From Spirochaetaceae bacterium (GTDB taxonomy: Bacteria; Spirochaetota; Spirochaetia; SZUA-6; Fen-1364), in NCBI GenBank assembly GCA_003141795.1, contig PLNO01000179.1:1-9485 (forward strand): a stretch of 9,485 nt of DNA. The letters are read 5' to 3'. Shown here one piece after another: positions 6,920-9,485 of the stretch (within the stretch, counting starts at the first letter, position 1; the number at the start of each line of letters is the position of its first letter). The notes under the pieces were generated by a model. That model ran no database searches. It saw only the letters and a program-made list of their open reading frames with translations, and was not told where the DNA came from. Made by a program: the position numbers and the translations under genes.

Positions 6920-7995
6920 GAATCATTCGCAGGATGCTGTTGCGTCAGTTCACGCCGATTTTCGTCGTTGCACTCGTTTTCTTCGTCCTGCTGCTGCAGC
7001 TCATCGACGTGTTCGGTAATATCTGGCGATATTTCGCCCACGACGTGCCCGCATTACAGGTGGCGTGGATCGCGCTCCTCTACACCCCGAAATGCCTCTC
7101 CTTTGCGCTGCCCGTTTCCTTCCTCTTTGCCATCTCCTTCACGCTGGGTCTGTTCTACGCGAACAACGAGCTTCTGGCGATTTTCGGCGCGGGGGTGAGC
7201 CTCCACAGGCTCGTGGTCCCCTTTCTCGCGCTGGGCCTGATCCTCAGCGTTGCAGGGTTCCTCTTCAACGATGCAGTCGTCATCCCCACGTTCAGAATGA
7301 AGAACCAGGCCTATTCGCTTGCCGTGAAGCAGGTCACCTCATTGAGCCAGGCCAACATCACCGTCACCAGCCCCGACCAGCGCGTCGTGTACGTGGCGGA
7401 TTACTACAACGACGCTCAAGCGCGTCTCAACGGGCTCACCGTGGTCGTGCGCGACGACAAGATGCAGATCGTGAGCCGCATCGACGCGCAATGGGCGGAA
7501 TGGTCGGGCAACCGCTGGACGCTGCACGATGTGCGCACATTCACGTGGGACGGCACGACCAAGACCCTCTCCGATGAGCGCCACCAGACCTACGATTCCC
7601 CGCTTCTCTCCGAGCCTCCCGACACGTTCAGAAAGCTCGCGGGAAGCGTCCAGGACATGGACAGGGTGGAATCCCAGCGCTACGTCGCCCTGATCCGCAA
7701 GGCCGGGCTCCCGTACAGGGAGGCGCTCACCGATTTCTACCGCAAGTTCTCCTTCGCCTGCACGCCGCTCATCGTCGCCTTCATCGCGAGCAGTCTCGGC
7801 AGCGCTTTCAAGAAGAACATCCTCCTCATGAGCCTTCTGTCCTCACTCGTGATATCCGTCGGTTTCTACGTCGCGCAGATGGTTACCGGCATCCTCGCGA
7901 AGAACGGCTACGTCCCGCCCCTGCTCGGGGCATGGGCGCCTTTCACCCTTTTCCTCGTGGTGGGTTTCATGCTATTCCGAACGGCGCGCACCTGA
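6916..7995 (+). CDS. lptG: LptG/YjgQ-type permease of the LPS export ABC transporter
   Basis: This 359-aa inner-membrane protein is the second LptF/LptG-family permease and matches the usual length (E. coli LptG is 360 aa). It has N-terminal membrane segments at about 12-35, 55-85 and 98-120, with the family motif NELLAIFGAGV after TM2. A periplasmic jellyroll domain (about 121-265) and three C-terminal membrane segments (about 280-298, 303-325, 335-355) follow. It should form a heterodimer with the preceding permease, forming the LPS path above LptB, which is not in the window. The start is an ATG in an ATGA overlap with the preceding stop, a classic translationally coupled arrangement that suits equimolar subunits. 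Unlike its partner it has no long charged insert. F versus G identity is by gene order and could be reversed. Confidence 0.88.
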   Translation: MRIIRRMLLRQFTPIFVVALVFFVLLLQLIDVFGNIWRYFAHDVPALQVAWIALLYTPKCLSFALPVSFLFAISFTLGLFYANNELLAIFGAGVSLHRLVVPFLALGLILSVAGFLFNDAVVIPTFRMKNQAYSLAVKQVTSLSQANITVTSPDQRVVYVADYYNDAQARLNGLTVVVRDDKMQIVSRIDAQWAEWSGNRWTLHDVRTFTWDGTTKTLSDERHQTYDSPLLSEPPDTFRKLAGSVQDMDRVESQRYVALIRKAGLPYREALTDFYRKFSFACTPLIVAFIASSLGSAFKKNILLMSLLSSLVISVGFYVAQMVTGILAKNGYVPPLLGAWAPFTLFLVVGFMLFRTART

Positions 7996-7997
7996 TC

Positions 7998-8003
7998 AGG
8001 AGG
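7998..8003 (+). promoter_or_regulatory. Strong ribosome-binding site of the ROK kinase gene
   Basis: AGGAGG lies 9 nt before ATG 8013 in the 17-nt gap after the second permease gene. It is the most consensus-like site in the window and supports 8013 over upstream in-frame starts that would run into the permease gene. Confidence 0.7.
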
Positions 8004-8012
8004 AAAATCAGA

Positions 8013-8936
8013 ATGGGTCTGGCAGCAGGCATGGACTTCGGCGGAACGTCCGCCAAGATCGGTCTCGTGGACACGGAGGGAAAGATCCGCTGCAGGACAT
8101 CCGTGCCGCTGGATCCCTCGCTGAGCTTCGACGCCATCGTCGAAAACACTTCCAGTGCGCTTCGAAAGATCCTTGGCGCCGAGCAGCTCACCGCCATCGG
8201 CATAGGAACGCCGGGCTTCATCGACAAGCACGAGGGCAGGGTGCTCGGCGGCTGTGAGAACATCCCCTCGCTTCGCGGAAAGTCGGTGCAGGGCGCCTTC
8301 TCCGACATCTTCGGGGTTCCCGCATTCGCGGAGAACGACGCCACGAGCGCGGCAGCCGGCGAGCTCGCCTACGGTGCGGGGAGGAGATTCAAGAACTTCG
8401 TCCTCATAACGATCGGGACGGCAATCGGAGGAGGGCTCGTCATGGGCGGGCGTGTCTACCGCGGCTCCCGCGGCTTCGCGGGGGAGATCGGGCACGTCTG
8501 CGTGAATCCCGACGGGCTGTGGTCCAACTGCGGGAGCCACGGCTGTTTCGAACAGTACGCGTCAGGCACGGCTATCGCGCACGTCTACGCGGAAAAGCTC
8601 CGCAAGCGGGGCATCACCGCGGATTCATCGGCAAAGCTTGTCGTAGAGAGAGCGCTCTCGGGGGACGCTCTTGCATTGGATACCCTCGACGAAGCCGGCA
8701 GGTGGATCGCTCAAGCCTTCGGCACGCTCCTCAATGTGCTGGACCTCGAAGCGTGCATGGTTGGCGGAGGCGTTTCCGATGCCGGCGACGCTCTCCTGGA
8801 ACCGGTCCGCCGACACCTTCCCGATTTCTGCTGGCGGCAGGTCGGGGACGGCGTTCAGGTCGTCGCTGCCGAGCTCAGAAACGACGCAGGCATTTTGGGT
8901 GCAGCGGCACAGGCGCTGGAGCGGATGCAGGGATGA
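8013..8936 (+). CDS. ROK-family sugar kinase (glucokinase-like)
   Basis: This 307-aa cytoplasmic kinase probably phosphorylates glucose or a related hexose with ATP. The phosphate-binding motif DFGGT is at 8-12, the substrate and catalytic END at 107-109 (catalytic base D109), the second phosphate loop GTAIGGG at 135-141, and the sugar-binding GEIGH at 157-161. There is no N-terminal helix-turn-helix, so it is a kinase and not an NagC/Xyl-type repressor. Oddity: the usual ROK zinc motif CxCGxxGCxE reads S-N-C-G-S-H-G-C-F-E at 171-180, so the first Cys is replaced by Ser171, while His161, Cys173 and Cys178 remain. Cys163, two residues after His161, might substitute. Substrate specificity cannot be read from sequence; glucokinase is the default guess, with fructose or amino-sugar kinases as alternatives. 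It overlaps tgt by 4 nt. Confidence 0.88.
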   Translation: MGLAAGMDFGGTSAKIGLVDTEGKIRCRTSVPLDPSLSFDAIVENTSSALRKILGAEQLTAIGIGTPGFIDKHEGRVLGGCENIPSLRGKSVQGAFSDIFGVPAFAENDATSAAAGELAYGAGRRFKNFVLITIGTAIGGGLVMGGRVYRGSRGFAGEIGHVCVNPDGLWSNCGSHGCFEQYASGTAIAHVYAEKLRKRGITADSSAKLVVERALSGDALALDTLDEAGRWIAQAFGTLLNVLDLEACMVGGGVSDAGDALLEPVRRHLPDFCWRQVGDGVQVVAAELRNDAGILGAAAQALERMQG

Positions 8937-9485
8937 TGCCTTTTGCCGTCACGGGACGTCAGGAGAGCTCCGAGGCCCGCAGCGGGGCGCTGGCCCTGAA
9001 CCACGGTACCGTCACCACGCCGTGCTTCATGCCGGTGGGGACGAACGCCACCGTCAAGGCCATGCGCAACACGGACCTCGAGGACCTCCACGTCAACATG
9101 ATACTCGGCAATACCTACCACCTGTACCTGCGTCCGGGACGGGAAGTGATCGAGGCTTCCGGCGGGCTGCACGAGTTCATGGGGTGGCGGCACAACATCC
9201 TCACCGATTCCGGCGGCTACCAGATCTTTTCCCTGGCCTCCTTCCGGACGATCGAAGACGAAGGGGTGACGTTCCGGTCCCACATCGACGGCTCCTCCCA
9301 CAAGCTGCGCCCGTCGGACGTCATCGATTTCCAGGGCCTTCTGGGCAGCGACGTGATGATGCCGCTGGACGAGTGTACGGCCCCGGACATCGACAAGCCT
9401 CAGGCGGAACGCGCCATGCACCGGACCACCTCCTGGCTCCGCGAGTGCAAGGATGCCTGGAAAGCGCTGGAGAGGCCGATGCCGG
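8933..9485 (+). CDS. tgt: Queuine/preQ1 tRNA-guanine transglycosylase, N-terminal part only
   Basis: The first 184 codons of tRNA-guanine transglycosylase are present; the gene runs past the window end. The bacterial enzyme swaps guanine 34 of Asp, Asn, His and Tyr tRNAs for preQ1, a step in queuosine synthesis. Visible hallmarks are TPCFMPVGTNATVKA (29-43), the conserved ILGNTYHLYLRPG (57-69), and the active-site motif TDSGGYQIFSL (91-101), where D92 corresponds to the first catalytic Asp (D89 in E. coli). The second catalytic Asp and the Cys3His zinc site lie beyond the end and cannot be judged. The start is the first or second codon of ATGATG at 8933/8936; the first forms an ATGA overlap with the ROK kinase stop. 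Confidence 0.95.
   Translation, partial: MMPFAVTGRQESSEARSGALALNHGTVTTPCFMPVGTNATVKAMRNTDLEDLHVNMILGNTYHLYLRPGREVIEASGGLHEFMGWRHNILTDSGGYQIFSLASFRTIEDEGVTFRSHIDGSSHKLRPSDVIDFQGLLGSDVMMPLDECTAPDIDKPQAERAMHRTTSWLRECKDAWKALERPMP

Noticed and set aside
1..9485. Mobile element, CRISPR array, tRNA/rRNA gene, toxin-antitoxin or defence system
   Set aside because: No direct-repeat arrays, transposase or integrase motifs, tRNA-like cloverleafs or defence domains were found by eye. Nearly every base is inside a recognised gene.

Overview
The window is 9.5 kb of GC-rich bacterial DNA. All genes lie on the plus strand and are packed end to end with overlaps or gaps of 17 nt or less, so it reads as one long operon. 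The order is: a structured leader (1-150), polynucleotide phosphorylase pnp, an M16B zinc peptidase, dUTPase (dut), a secreted protein with a helical-repeat domain and a seven-bladed beta-propeller, two LptF/LptG-type permeases, a ROK-family sugar kinase, and the 5' part of queuine tRNA-ribosyltransferase (tgt), which runs off the end.

Organism. From about base 1730 to the end the genes look like those of a diderm, LPS-exporting bacterium. The adjacent LptF/LptG permeases show this, and the style of the PNPase C-terminus and the M16 peptidase is most reminiscent of high-GC Spirochaetota. That phylum call rests on remembered family sequences, with moderate to low confidence. The first about 1.7 kb looks different. 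The pnp leader and the first about 515 PNPase residues have the wording of an actinobacterial enzyme (Acidimicrobiia/Mycobacteriales style). The change falls inside the most conserved stretch of the gene, the catalytic [10 protein letters not shown] motif (about 1696-1725). The frame is intact and all catalytic residues are present. The window is therefore either a chimeric (probably metagenomic) assembly joined through a conserved pnp segment, or a real mosaic pnp made by homologous recombination. This is the main observation here.

How the genes fit together. pnp (RNA decay), dut (nucleotide-pool sanitation) and tgt (tRNA modification) are housekeeping genes. lptF and lptG encode the membrane part of the LPS-extraction ABC transporter; the ATPase LptB is not in the window. 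The secreted propeller protein, encoded directly before lptF and overlapping it, is the least understood gene and a reasonable candidate for an envelope factor working with LptFG. The ROK kinase is a sugar kinase with an incomplete zinc motif. I see no insertion sequences, CRISPR arrays, tRNA or rRNA genes, prophage genes or defence genes. I do not think the window contains a wholly new multi-gene system.
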